Shown here piece after piece: positions 46,274-58,466 of a DNA stretch of 64,000 bases. The stretch is from Gerris lacustris (taxonomy: Eukaryota; Arthropoda; Insecta; Hemiptera; Gerridae): NCBI GenBank assembly GCA_951217055.1, contig OX578276.1, positions 66,763,144-66,827,143 of the forward strand, given 5' to 3'. Numbering within the stretch: the first letter of the stretch is position 1; each line of letters begins with the position of its first letter. The translations under genes were made by a program, and so were the position numbers. A model generated the notes under the pieces. It saw only the letters and a program-made list of their open reading frames with translations. It had not been told where the DNA came from and made no database searches.

Positions 46274-47112
46274 TAGAGTCATGTTAGACACTTTTCTTAA
46301 TTTCCTTAATTCATTACACCCCAAGATTAAATTCACCGTCGAAATCGAACAAAATAATTCTATAAACTACCTAGATTTAACCATTTATAAAAATAACAAT
46401 AAACACAATTTCAAAGTCTACCGTAAACCTACTTATTCCGATATCATAATCAATAATAATTCCAACTCTTATAAAAAACATAAACTAGCAGCGTTCCATA
46501 GTATGATACATCGTGCCCTTACAATCCCCATGAATGAAACCGACTACAATAACGAGATCAATATAATAAAAATAATAACAAAAAATAACGGTTATCCAAT
46601 TTATATAATCAATAAACTCATCAACAAAAAACTAACACACCATGCTATCAACTTAGGAACCAAATTAAACAGGATTTCAGAAAATAATTTTTGCTGGATT
46701 AGTCTACCCTACCTAGGCAAAATCTCGGAAATAATAGCTCAAATAATAGAAAACGACGACACTAAAGTTAGCTTCAAACCTTACAAAACATTAGGAAAAA
46801 TATTAGGCTCAGTCAAACAAAAAATCCCCGTAGGAGACAATAGCGGCGTCTACAAAATCACTTGCAACACCTGTCAAGGAGTCTACATCGGACAATCTGG
46901 AAGGAAAATATCGAAAAAGGATATCAGAACATGAAAAAGCGATAAAAAATCCGGATCACATTTCAAGTTTTGCCACACATCTAAAAGAAAATCACCACAC
47001 ATTCGATAAAACTCAATTTGAACTCCTCCATAACTGCTCCAAAGGAAAAAAGTTAGACTTGCTTGAAAACCTAGAAATACACCGTACTCTTCAAAACCAT
47101 ACAATGTTTTAA
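46274..47112 (+). pseudogene. Penelope-like retroelement: RT C-terminus and GIY-YIG endonuclease
   Basis: The frame reads MLDTFLNFLNSLHPKIKFTV, SINYLDLTIYK, FKVYRKPTYSD, HKLAAFHSMIHRALTIPM and NGYPIYIINKLI, the C-terminal part of a Penelope-type (telomerase-like) reverse transcriptase. A linker follows, then the endonuclease GVYKITCNTCQGVYIGQSGR with both tyrosines and the arginine of GIY-YIG nucleases. A one-base gain in an A run near 46912 shifts the frame; the other frame continues RISEHEKAIKNPDHISSF to a TAA at 47110-47112. The RT catalytic core is missing: the 5' end is replaced at 46273 by an inverted copy of its own 3' end. The endonuclease would nick target DNA to prime insertion. Not functional here. 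Confidence 0.92.
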
Positions 47113-47267
47113 TGAAATAATCAATATTAACAATTCAGTTTTAGTTAATAAATATTTAGTAGTAAATTTAAATATTGGTAGTTCGTAAAATTTTTTCTTA
47201 TCGAGACCATGGTCTTGCAGTTAACGAGATATCGTGATCAGTCAGTCAGTCAACCTTAGGAAGTTAT

Positions 47268-47480
47268 TATAAACTTCCGAGCTTACCGAAAGTAACGGAT
47301 GCATTGTGATCAGTCTGAAGACCAATTTATTTTCGCCTCCCAAATCAAGATTACATAAGGAAAAGCTTTTGGCAGTCTGTCGGTGCGCCCGTCAACATTT
47401 TTAGGAATCCCATATCCTAAAAACTACTTGAATGCTTGTCGAAAGTAGTCCACAGATGTTTGCACATTTAGTTTTAAAAT
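47268..47480 (+). repeat. Dispersed repeat family A (diverged, forward)
   Basis: CTTCCGAGCTTACCGAAAGT and AACGGATGCATTGTGATCAG match the start of the copy at 50036. The following part is more diverged and contains GTCTGTCGGTGCGCCCGTC. Confidence 0.6.
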
Positions 47481-47945
47481 TCCAAATGTGACCTTACTGG
47501 AAATCAAAACAGGTTCTACAACACATTCCATTCCTAGAAGGGTTGCATTAGTTTGAACATTGTATTAGTGGTCGCATCCTGAATTTTATTAATATCTATA
47601 TATATTTGGAAATCTGCATACTATGTTTTATACTCTGTGTCCAGTGTCCATTCGTCCAATACAAGAACATGTGGAAGCAATATGCCAGAATGCAATATGC
47701 AATATGATGTTTGGCAGATTGCATTTAATTAACACCCAATTTTTTAAACACAGTTGCATTTTCAATTTAATTAATCCAATTACTATTCCAACGTAATGGA
47801 CGTAAGCTAATAAAAAAAATAGGGTCTCAATGGATAATGCACACAATGTGTTGATATATTACCTCTCTAGTCAATATGAAAATACTTTGCTATAAACAGG
47901 GACATGTGTATTGCTTCGGAGAGAGAAAAATCACTTTCTTGAGTA
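47481..47945. other. Unassigned DNA
   Basis: Nothing recognised. A minus-strand open frame at 47628-47846 shows no motif. Confidence 0.3.
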
Positions 47946-47953
47946 GCTTAATT

Positions 47954-49031
47954 CAGTGTTCTTCAAACCGTGGTCCACGGACCGGTATCGGTCCACAGAA
48001 ATTTCCTGCCGGTCCGCGAAAAAATGTCGATCGAATCATGTAGATGCACAGGTCTGTTCACGATTATATAGCACTTTTTTTGTCAGGGCAGAGCTGACTT
48101 TTGTCCGAGTCATGATTTAAATATTTACTAGTCCCAATAATGTGCCTCGTAGCTATTTTTCATACTACATACTTCAGATGATGTTTTTAGATTTCGCTGT
48201 GCGTTCTAGATTCTCTAAGACGCTGTTTACTGTCCTAGCACAATGCGCATGTGGCAGGTTAGCAAGGACAATATTCAGGAAAAAAGTAGTACTAGTGCTT
48301 CAAGTTTAGATGAAACACAGAAAAATTAATTTGTTGATATTTCGGACTGTGGAAATACAAACCAAAAAGAGGAAAAGTAACTAAATTGGGCATTATGATA
48401 AAGAATATTCAAAGCTTGGCTTCATTTTAGCATTGAACTAACGCCACGGCCTTTGTAAGTTGTATGTTCCGAAATTCTATCAAATGAAGCTATGAAACCA
48501 TCCAAACTTGCTCGTAATCTTCATTTAAAACATAGAGATCTTATTGATAAACTACTGGGCTTTTTTGAAATGTTACGTGACCAGATAAAAAGTCAAATGA
48601 CCAGCGATGATGACCAGTCGCAGCTTCAAGCGTCTTATTTAGTTTACCTGCGAATAGGAAAATGTAAAAAACCGTTTACTCTTGACGTGAGTAATCATGC
48701 TATCTTACTTTGCTTCGTGAGGTCCCATGAAGATGAGACTTAAAGAAACAGAACTTCTTTGTTGTCTCGACTTACTTGGGTGAACCACTGGTTCAGAAAT
48801 ATTTCATGCTCTTAATGAAGATTTTCAATCACAGGGCATAGACTGGAGCAAATGCGTCGGAGTGTGTACTGACGGAGCTGCGAGCATGAAGCTGGACATT
48901 GCTCAGGAGTAGTTGCAAAAACAAAAAAAAAATCTAGTAATGGTTTTTATTTGGCTTAGCTTTCAGCCGGTCCGTGAAGTAATTATCCTATTTTCACCGG
49001 TCCGCTGGAGCCAAAAGGTTGAAGAACACTG
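47954..49031 (+). mobile_element. hAT (Charlie-like) transposon relic with 8-bp target duplication
   Basis: Inverted ends CAGTGTTCTTCAAACC (left) and GAAGAACACTG (right end 49031) are followed inward by GGTCCACGGACCGG and CCGGTCCGCTGG blocks. The flanks GCTTAATT (47946-47953) and GCATAATT (49032-49039) match at 7 of 8 sites. The interior keeps transposase scraps: MKPSKLARNLHLKHRDLIDK (from 48492), ASYLVYLRIGKCKKPF (about 48627), and IDWSKCVGVCTDGAASM (about 48839). These resemble hAT transposases related to the ZBED5/SCAND3 proteins, which is why Charlie-like is proposed. At 1078 bp it is heavily deleted, frameshifted and not functional. Confidence 0.85.
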
Positions 49032-49039
49032 GCATAATT

Positions 49040-49295
49040 GATAGAACTTTGGACGAGATATCTAAAAGTCCCGGCGGTGGAGTTAATTTTTCTCTGTTAC
49101 ATTTCGCTTTTTTTACATTGAAATAAAAGGGTACTAAAGGACACAAGACTCTCTAGGTCTTCTTACATATGTTATGGGTTTCTTGTAATAATATGATAAC
49201 ATATACTAAATTATTAGTATCATTATTTCATTATAATATATCTTTAACAAAAGTTTCTCCTTCAAATCTACAATTATCACCAAATTTATATATTT
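49040..49295. other. Unassigned AT-rich DNA
   Basis: Nothing recognised. Confidence 0.3.
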
Positions 49296-49299
49296 ATCA

Positions 49300-49785
49300 G
49301 TTTATTGGCTGAAAAAAACGTATGTATTTTTTATACTGATTTGTTTCAACCCTTTTTGACAATCATCATTAGTGATTTAATAATTTAAACTAAGTAATAA
49401 GGAAAGATGCAATACACACTGGGGACAAATTCATGTCATGCTAATATTATTACATTTTTAATACTATATTTATCAGTTTTATCGCAGTCATATATTGCTA
49501 GCATTATATTTCTATCTTATGATTGCAAAATTTGATGTGGAAGAATGAGGATTAAAGAACCTTCTTTACTATTTGCAAAGAATCGCCATTTTTCCTGCAG
49601 TTTTCTTTTCAACAACTATTCGCTGATCTTAACTACTCAATTCACCAATTCTCTAAGACCTTTCACCTAATATTTTTTGTTTATAATTTATATTTTATGT
49701 TTGTGAATCCCAGATGATGATCAAATAATGTGGTCAAACCCAGTCTATATTAAATAATATAAATTGTGTTTTTTTCTAAAAATAA
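49300..49785. repeat. Pair of oppositely oriented Penelope-like tails
   Basis: At 49305-49385, on the minus strand, ACTAATGATGATTGTCAAAA, GGGTTGAAACAAATCAG and an A/T-rich end. At 49708-49775, on the plus strand, CCAGATGATGATCAAATAAT, GTGGTCAAACCCAGTCTAT and ATTGTGTTTTTTTC. The same inverted arrangement as at 6960-7390, with no coding sequence between. Confidence 0.4.
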
Positions 49786-50035
49786 AAATCCTTTTTCAGT
49801 GATTAGGCTTTAATCACTATGTGAAATTCACAAAACCCTTAAAGAGGTTAACGAATTTAACTAGTAAACAGATTATCATTCCTTTTTTTAGAAAAAAATG
49901 TACAGCTTTTCTTTAATCAAAACCATCTTATTTTATTGAATCTTATTTTTATCCTTTGGAAGAGAAAATATATACCTATTTTCCTTGCATTAACACTCTC
50001 CTATGACTTACTGACATATGTCCTATTTACTTTTT
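49786..50035. other. Unassigned AT-rich DNA
   Basis: Nothing recognised. Confidence 0.3.
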
Positions 50036-50165
50036 GCTTCCGAGCTTACCGAAGGTAACGGAAGCATTGTGTTCACTTTTGAGAACAAAAAAGTTTTATG
50101 CCTCCGATTTTAAAAATTCCAAGACAGAAATCCGTTTCAGACATCAGGGAACATTTTTGGTTCCG

Positions 50166-50205
<40 letters not shown>

Positions 50206-50400
50206 GGTCTGTGTGTCCGCGAATCGTGAAACGTGCGACGATAACTTGAGTAAATGTTGCCCGATTTTGATGAAATTTGGTAGACATGTTTATTTTACCA
50301 ATGCTCAGGTCGAGTTCGTTGGACAACGTTATCCGTTCAAGCGTTCACGCGCAACGCTCGCGTAAACGTGAACTTCAAATTTAAAATTGGAATTTTCGGT
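50036..50400 (+). repeat. Dispersed repeat family A, best-preserved copy
   Basis: CTTCCGAGCTTACCGAAGGT, GGAAGCATTGTGTTCACTTT, TTCCAAGACAGAAATCCGTT, then a (TCTG)n tract at 50165-50209. Next come GTCCGCGAATCGTGAAACGT, CGATAACTTGAGTAAATGTT and GATGAAATTTGGTAGACATG (50269-50288). The end carries GTTCAAGCGTTCACGCGCAA. Open frames on both strands across the tract are repeat artefacts. Confidence 0.8.
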
Positions 50401-51220
50401 CTGGAAAAAAATCAAACCTTATCTATTCAATGAGACAAACATTTTTTACAAATACAATTTTTTAGTAAAACCTACAGCCACACCCCTATAAAGGGTTAAA
50501 GATCGCTAAAAATGTTAATTGTTCTAACAATATAGTAATAAAACTTTAATGTTAATATAACAATAAAGTACATGATAGGATGCGAGGAAGCTATGTGCCA
50601 CACTAATTGGCAGTGTATTTATTATTATTTTATTACCTATTCTTCTTACTTTTTTTTTTACTTAACATTTATTTATCTTTTCAAAGTCTGTTTGGATCTT
50701 CCTTGCTTCCCCTTATACAGGTTCCGTTCTAAAGCTAGACATGGAATGTGGTTTTTCTTTCGTCTTAGACTATGACCAATCCAGCTTCACTTCCTTTACT
50801 CAATTTTAGTCTATTTACAAGGCTTTATGGTTGAAAATCATAAATGGCCATTGCACACAATATGATTAGCTGAAAGCGGTTAAATGTAAGAAAAGTATTC
50901 TCCTATATTATAATTTAATTTTAATAATATGTTTTGCTCACTAATTTAAATATGAAGTCGATGGAAATCATTAAATAGATTTATAGAATTTTAGTTCAAT
51001 TTATTCCAAGGTCGTCGCCAAAGAACTACGTATAGAAGAACTTAAAAATGGTGAATCTATTTACTTGCATTTTCCAATGTAAAATCCCTTACATCATTTA
51101 AAAAACCTTCAGTAATAAGTATTAAAAAAATGTATACATTTTTTTTTAATAGGTAATGGAATGATAAAATATTAAAATAATACAATACAGGCTTGAGTTG
51201 GATGCAACTCAGTGACAACA
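50401..51220. other. Unassigned AT-rich DNA
   Basis: ATGTGCCACACTAATTGGCA near 50594 matches 21386-21405, after CGAGGAAGCT versus CGCGGAAGGT; this is an end of an unrecognised repeat. Nothing else seen. Confidence 0.35.
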
Positions 51221-51224
51221 GGCA

Positions 51225-51480
51225 ACAAGGAGAATTTAGTGTCAACAGAGGCCTAAGACAAGGAGATGCATTATCGTGATTTTTATTTAATCTGACGCTT
51301 GAGAGAATTGAAGTGAACCCAGGGGAGACGTTACTTAATGGAATGGTACAATGTACAGGATATGCGGATGACTAGGATATTTTGAGTAGAAGGGCGGGGG
51401 ATATAAAATCATACAAAGAGACGAGTGGAGGAGGATCGTAGAGGAGGCCCCAGCTCTTCAAGGGCTGTAACACCGTGGAG
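51225..51480 (+). pseudogene. Non-LTR retrotransposon reverse transcriptase fragment
   Basis: One plus-strand frame reads GEFSVNRGLRQGDALS, a stop (TGA), FLFNLTLERIE, then LNGMVQCTGYADD, a stop (TAG) and DILSR. GLRQGDALS and YADD are the conserved box and catalytic site of LINE-type reverse transcriptases. After YADD the sequence jumps to GGAGGAGGATCGTAGAGGAG and CTCTTCAAGGGCTGTAACAC, which looks like the far 3' end of a coding region (RRIVEEAQALQGL-like). Most of the protein is deleted. Confidence 0.75.
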
Positions 51481-52140
51481 AAGAAGAAACTGAAAATAAT
51501 AATCATATCAGCAAAGAATATAACATTTTTAAAATTATACTTATCAATTTTTTCATAGTCAAATATTGCGATATTTAGCGTAAAATCATTATCAAGTATT
51601 GTTTATTCACAAATAGTGGTTTGTAATGAATAATTTACATGTAATTAATTACATGTGACCTCCATGTGTGAGAAATTATAAGGTAGACATAAATTAAGGC
51701 ATGTTGTGGTATGCGGTTCTTATTTTATTTACTTACTCGTGAGGATATCTTAACAATTACTCTGGTTGTAGCTGGCAGCTTGTTCTGTATAATTTATTTT
51801 TATTTATTTACGTTTTAAAAGGATATATGATTATAATAATCTCGCCTTGAAGTCTTATCGTTATCCTGTGACCTTTAAAATACTTAGACCAGTGGCTGCT
51901 CAATCTATCATCATAGTTCATAAACTAGAACACTGAATCTACTGCATTTCAAAAACACACTACAGGCATCAAACCTTACTAACAATTCTCTTTTATTTGA
52001 CCTTTAACTATGCCAAATATATTGTTAAAGGCTATAGACTTTAATGAATGGATTATTATTAATTTTCATGTTATGTTATTATGTGGTTAATAACTATAGT
52101 AAATTTAAGATGGTATGAATTTGAGCGCAGCTGCTATGTT
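51481..52140. other. Unassigned AT-rich DNA
   Basis: Nothing recognised. Confidence 0.3.
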
Positions 52141-52146
52141 CAATTA

Positions 52147-52661
52147 CAGGATGGCGCATCGCGGATGACCACATTTTAAATGGTTACCATGTGCTTAATA
52201 TTAGAGCTAGGAGATTGGAATAAAGCTAATTTTCTAGCAACAATGTGGAAGTTCATTGGACATAAGTCAAATTTTAAAGTGGGGAAGATTATGTCCGATA
52301 AGTGACTTCCTTGTTTATTTACACATTCTTAGAGGCGTTCAGCGAAGTTGCGCATCACGATCTCTAACAGTTCGTCAGTAATCCGATTTTTTCATCCCCC
52401 ATTCAAAGGAACGAAATGGATACTGAACACATATGGTTCCAAAAAGATAGAGCCACTGCACGATGGATCGCGAGCGTAAAATCCCTTCTAAGAATATCTA
52501 AATCAACAAGGACGTCATTTATTGGACATTATCTTCCACACTTGAAAATTTGACTTTTGTCCAATAAACTTGTTGCTAGAAAATTTGCTTTATTTCACTC
52601 TTCTAGATCTAGTACACATGGTAACCATTAAAAATGTGGTCATCCGCGCTGCGCCACCCTG
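52147..52661. mobile_element. Mariner-derived element with long inverted arms and TA target site
   Basis: CAGGATGGCGCATCGCGGAT at the left and, inverted, CAGGGTGGCGCAGCGCGGAT at the right begin arms of roughly 180 bp; TA lies outside both ends. On the minus strand near 52375-52285 the left arm reads LLEIVMRNFAERL, stop, ECVNKQGSHLSDIIF, the C-terminus of a mariner transposase. On the plus strand near 52420 the right half reads EHIWFQKDRATAR, matching the WFQQDGATAH box with its catalytic aspartate, and soon enters the other arm. It is a deletion-inversion derivative and non-autonomous. Confidence 0.8.
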
Positions 52662-52663
52662 TA

Positions 52664-53020
52664 TAAGTTAAGTAAGAGTCCGATTCGACCCCGTATCTTT
52701 CTTCTACCCCCCCCCCCCCCATGCATCCTCTGTTTTTAAACAAATAGGAAGGTTATAAGAGTAGCGTAATATTTTATTTAAATTATTCTGATTATTTTTT
52801 AAGTAGATGGTGGTGGTAGCGTAATATTTTATTTAAATTATTGTGATTATTTTTTAAGTAGATGGTGATGGTTAAGATGTTTTAATGATATAAACAATTA
52901 GGTTTTCTTTCTCATTATAAGACGTTTTGACCCTTTTATAAGGTAATTTTTAATTTTATTGTTCTAAAATTAAAATAAAAATATAATATTATATAAGTTA
53001 ATTAATAATTTGAACAATTC
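52664..53020. other. Unassigned DNA with C13 and a duplicated 55-bp stretch
   Basis: A C run near 52707. Then GTAGCGTAATATTTTATTTA, ATTATTTTTTAAGTAGATGG occurs twice in tandem (about 52762-52813 and 52816-52868). Confidence 0.6.
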
Positions 53021-53022
53021 CA

Positions 53023-53635
53023 TTTTTACTTTCTCATATAAAGAGAAAGTATTGTGATGGCACGAAAATTTGATTTTGAGATTTTGATGGATTTACACGT
53101 TTTGAGGTCCCCTGAGTCCAAAAAAGTGGTTTTAAAAAATTCTGTCTGTCGTCTGTCGTCTGTATAGACGCCTGGAGCCTAAACTACTGGGCCGGTTTTG
53201 ACAAAATTTGGCATACATGTTCAGAAAAATCATACCCCGAGGCGAAATCGAGAAATTAATTTTAGCTCCAAATTTAGGGGTGCTACCCCCCAAAAACTCT
53301 GAAAAAACGTGAAAAAAAATTATTTCTCAAAAACAGTTCCGACGATTTTAATTATACAATTCTAAAATAAAGTACATTTAAATACGAATCCAACTATATA
53401 AGCCGTTTTCCCGGGAAAAATCTAGTTCCTGAGAAAAAAGCTTAAAACGCGGACCAAGAGAGCCCGGGTTCGATTCCCCGCCCGGGAGAAGTTATTTTTA
53501 TTAAAAATTTTAATGAAATGCTTAATAATAATTAAATTTACATACGAAAACTAATAAATGGAAAACACAGGGCTAAATAATTATGAACTCGTATATGAGA
53601 AAGTTTGTCTGAGTTGTCTCGGACCGATTTTTTTA
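53023..53635 (+). repeat. Dispersed repeat family B, full copy 2 (contains tRNA-like core)
   Basis: Matches 5001-5637 almost base for base apart from small indels, mainly a shorter TCTG tract near 53143. It has the same terminal hairpin, the same GACAAAATTTGGCATACAT core, and a tRNA-like core at 53409-53488 with a perfect 7-bp TCCCGGG/CCCGGGA stem and B-box GGTTCGATTCC. Confidence 0.85.
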
Positions 53636-53945
53636 ATACAATTAGAGCAATTAGAGCAAAGTTTGAATACACAATAAAATAAAATTATTCTGTCAGATAC
53701 TAAATTTGTGTTGGTATTAAAATGTGTTAGTTGAAATATATATTTTTAAAACTCCGATTTAGAACCCGAATGTTTATAAATATAATATATAGAATAGAAA
53801 AAACGTATATTTTCAGAGATAAAGTTGTTTACAAACGTTTAACAACCCTGGTCAACGACCGTCGGGTGAGTTCCGCCTTATATATCAACTCAATAATAAT
53901 ACATGAAATAACACATAATTTAACAATAATATCATAAATGTTTAT
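53636..53945. other. Unassigned AT-rich DNA
   Basis: Nothing recognised; an open frame at 53731-53937 has no motif. Confidence 0.3.
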
Positions 53946-55060
<1,115 letters not shown>

Positions 55061-55500
55061 AATTGTAGGTCCTATCAAAAAATATTTTTGTTCAAAATTA
55101 AAGTAGACAAAATTTTCTACTTTTTGGTCGGAAAATGAATTGTCCTTTTTGATTGCTACTTTCTAAGATGCGAGGCCAACAAAATTGCGATTTTTCATAA
55201 ATTAGTAGCGTGACTTTTCTGGAACGATTGGAGCTTGTATTTTTGTAGGTAGGTTCCTCTTACCTCCATGGTGCTCACTAAGAAGTATTTATTACAATCT
55301 CGATTGAAGATTGCTGCTATTTATATGGAAAATTCGACATAACTATATCTCCGGAACCAATTGTACTAGAATCTTGGTTAGTTTAAACGATTTATTTGCA
55401 AATATATCCAAAACTGACAGTTTGAGCGAAAAATATTCTCTGTACAAAATAAAAGTAGACAACAATTCCTACCAAAAAGGTCTGTTACATTTTTTGTAGG
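55061..55500 (+). repeat. Internally repeated segment (AAAGTAGACAA blocks)
   Basis: GTTCAAAATTAAAGTAGACA near 55090 and TACAAAATAAAAGTAGACAA near 55442 begin similar stretches, and GCAAATATCTAAAATTG resembles GCAAATATATCCAAAACTG. Two diverged units of about 350 bp are suggested. The style resembles 28560-28800. Confidence 0.4.
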
Positions 55501-56820
55501 ATTAATTTCCTTTAATCCCTTGGTGGACGTAGGGCTGCAACAAAGGATTTCCACCTGACGATTTTGGCATGTTTTTTTAGCTCTCTCCACGTCTTGCCTT
55601 CTCCTCTTATTTCTTTTTTCACGGTCCTCGTCCATTTTACTTTCGATATTACTTTGACCCAATTTCTAATTATCATAATTTGACAATTATTATATAAATT
55701 AAAAGTGTGGTTGTTTCGATTCCCAGTAGTTGTTGTTTTTTTTTTTTGTTTTTTTTTTTCGGGGGGCTTTTATACCCGAAGATGCAGACCACGTAGGTAG
55801 GTCACAGAACAAACCCGGGTTAAGGACCGAAATCGAGTATAAACGTTCGAGTAAAGTCTTGCATCGTCTCTACATGACCGTTCGTTTTAGTCTTGTATGT
55901 AAGACTCACCTGAAAGAATCTTCGGTCTAAGTAAAGTCCTAAGTACCGCATATTATTCAAAATTGGAGGTTAGTGATGATACAAACAGACCGGTGGACAG
56001 GTTGCTCTTTGCAAAGTGAATATATGCACACTGTTTTCAGTTGAACAAATAGAGTATAATAAGGGACCCAGAATTCTGCCTTGAGGTACACCTGCTAGAA
56101 TAGTAAATGGATCGGAGTGACAGGAACTTTTTGGAACTAAAAAATTCATTAAGATAAGAGCGAAGGATGAGTTAGTAGGTTGGAGGTAAAGAAAATTAAA
56201 ATATAATACTTAACCATAGACTTTCCTTAATAACCTCCTTTTTTCTATACCCCCTCTTATGGATCTCTCTGGACTAAATTTGACATTTCTTTTAATTATA
56301 TAAGCTTACGTTTTAAAGGGGATCTCTTTCCCAAGTATTGACTTCCTAACTTTTGAAAATCAGTCTTCCCCTTCATCTTTACTTTGCCTTTTTGCTTTTT
56401 ACTTTAGGCATAAAATTTAAGAAAACCTTTATTAGCAAAAATCAATATTATTTTAGAAATTAACTTGATTATATTTTAGTGTTTCAAAGAAAGTTTGAGA
56501 ATAATGTTAATTAGGGCACTTAACTGCAAATACTTATATTACCATTTTGAATCCAAGTGGCCGATTAAAAAAAGTTCACGTCATGAATGGGAGCTGACTT
56601 CTAAATTTCAGGGCTAATTTTAAGCTTCCGGAGATATTTTCTGGTCAAATTTTGCATACAATTGGTCATTATACCTATAATCTTGATTCAATATGGCAGA
56701 TCATAAAAAAATATCATCGAGAACCTAAATGTAAGGTAATACGTCAAGTGGTTTCAAAAATATCAGTGATAAATCAGTGACTCAGTGAGACCTAAGCCCC
56801 AAAGCTCATTCAAATTTAAC
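55501..56820. other. Unassigned DNA
   Basis: A short stretch at 56060-56120 (AAGGGACCCAGAATTCTGCC, TTGAGGTACACCTGC) resembles the GPRRGTPQG-type region of a non-LTR element read in reverse, but is too short to call. Nothing else recognised. Confidence 0.3.
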
Positions 56821-56849
56821 AAGTAGGTTTTAAGTTTAAAGTTTAACGA

Positions 56850-57020
56850 AAATGGGAAATGAAAGACTGATAGACCGATGTACAGACACAAAACCAAAAT
56901 GGTTTCTTGATGTTGGATCCTGAAACGGATTTGGGTGTTTTAGAATTTTTGAATTCAGAGACATAATTGAAATAAATATATTCTTAGAATGATCACAATG
57001 CTTCGGTAAGCTCGGTAGCA
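56850..57020 (-). repeat. Dispersed repeat family A (diverged, inverted)
   Basis: GACTGATAGACCGATGTACA, TTTTAGAATTTTTGAATTCA, GAGACATAATTG, GATCACAATGCTTCGGTAAG and CTCGGTAGC follow the reversed family A order; the tract has decayed. Confidence 0.65.
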
Positions 57021-58460
57021 AAATATTACTAATACGAGTATTATAATGCATATAAAATACCTCCTATCTTATATTTACTCTCCTATTTTTATAGCAGCAA
57101 GAATTTATTTAAAATCATGGGAGTGATAAAAAATAACTTGGACAGTCTACTTTAAATTGTTAGAGGATTGTTTAGAATGTCATGTCAAACACCCCTATGC
57201 TAGTACTTTTATTTCTCTCTAAGGAAAGAAAACTAAGGTTCTTTTCTTACAGCTTATCTTTTCTAATCCAAATCGTCTACAGATACCTCAAGACAAAGAA
57301 TCTCAGCTTTCATATACTTGACACATTCCCAGCGACTTATGTCTTTACATCCACTACTACGGCTATTTTATATGCTAGAAGAAAATTCAAGGTGAAATCA
57401 TTAAAACAGCTCTTAAAACTATCTCCTTAAGTAAATTTATCTAATCTAGATCCTAGAGGAAAGGTGTCTTAAAGAGAGCGTAGACCTTCACTAGAGATTC
57501 TCATATATTGACGATTAGTAACGTTAGAGTACGTTACTAGGTCAATCTTTACAAGAACCCACAAGCTGGAGATTAACTTAGTTTAAACTGCTGGTGTATG
57601 ACCTTGCTTCATACTATTCTATATCCTTTAATATCTCTATTAAATCCTTCTTTAAAAAAAATATTGTAATCATCCTATAGAAAATATGCACAATGTAATT
57701 ATTTTCCATTAAATATGGTCAACATTTGGAACCTTTATCAATATTTATAGTTCTATATCTATATATATTATTTTGTAGTTATATAATTATAGTTTGATAT
57801 GTGGAACTAAGTCCACTCTGTTCTTTACTTATTTCTCTAACATCAAAGGCTTAGGAATGTAATATAAAGGCTTAAGGAATATAATATAAAATACAAGAGT
57901 ATCAGCCTCACAATCGTTCAGGAGTAAATTATTTTTTAAGAATGGTGTTATTGCATATTAATTTTATTTCATATGTAAAAAATGTTTGCTATTACTGTGT
58001 TATCCAAGATAGCACAGATAAATAGATAAATCTTACCCATAAGATATATTTTTTGAAATAATTCGAGAAATGTTTTTGCTATATAATAGAAGATATTTCT
58101 TCTTTAGCTGTGACATTCAGACTTTCTCAAAATGTTACATTGGTAAGAGCAACCTACTTACTCAATTACCAACTCCATAGCTATAAGCCATGCAGGGCCC
58201 TAGCCTCATCCACAATGCTTCTACATCATAATCTACGGGCCTATAATCACCGTCCTTCCCTTCCGACGTTTCTTAGGTCCTCCTCAATATCACCTAGCAA
58301 TCTCAGGGTTGCCTTTTAGCATTCTTCTTTGAGGATGAACATTCAAAAGGGTTGCGTCTTCTTTTTAGAGTGTTTACATTTTTCACATAAGCTTAGGCGG
58401 TGACCAGGGGTGGGGTGATGTTTGAGTGCAAACTGTATCAGTAATGAGTAACATTTAAAA
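57021..58460. other. Unassigned DNA
   Basis: No feature recognised. Open frames at 57182-57430 and 58110-58319 have no domain or splice support. Confidence 0.3.
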
Positions 58461-58466
58461 ATAAAA

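Noticed and set aside
46883..47104. Minus-strand open frame at the end of the Penelope element
   Set aside because: Antisense of the GIY-YIG coding end; it appears also at the inverted copy for the same reason.
50034..50365. Cys/Leu/Ser/Val-rich open frames on both strands near 50.2 kb
   Set aside because: Translations of the (TCTG)n tract in repeat family A.
56060..56120. Reverse-strand trace of a non-LTR reverse transcriptase
   Set aside because: Only a few residues resemble the family and both sides are unrelated; too little to call a feature.
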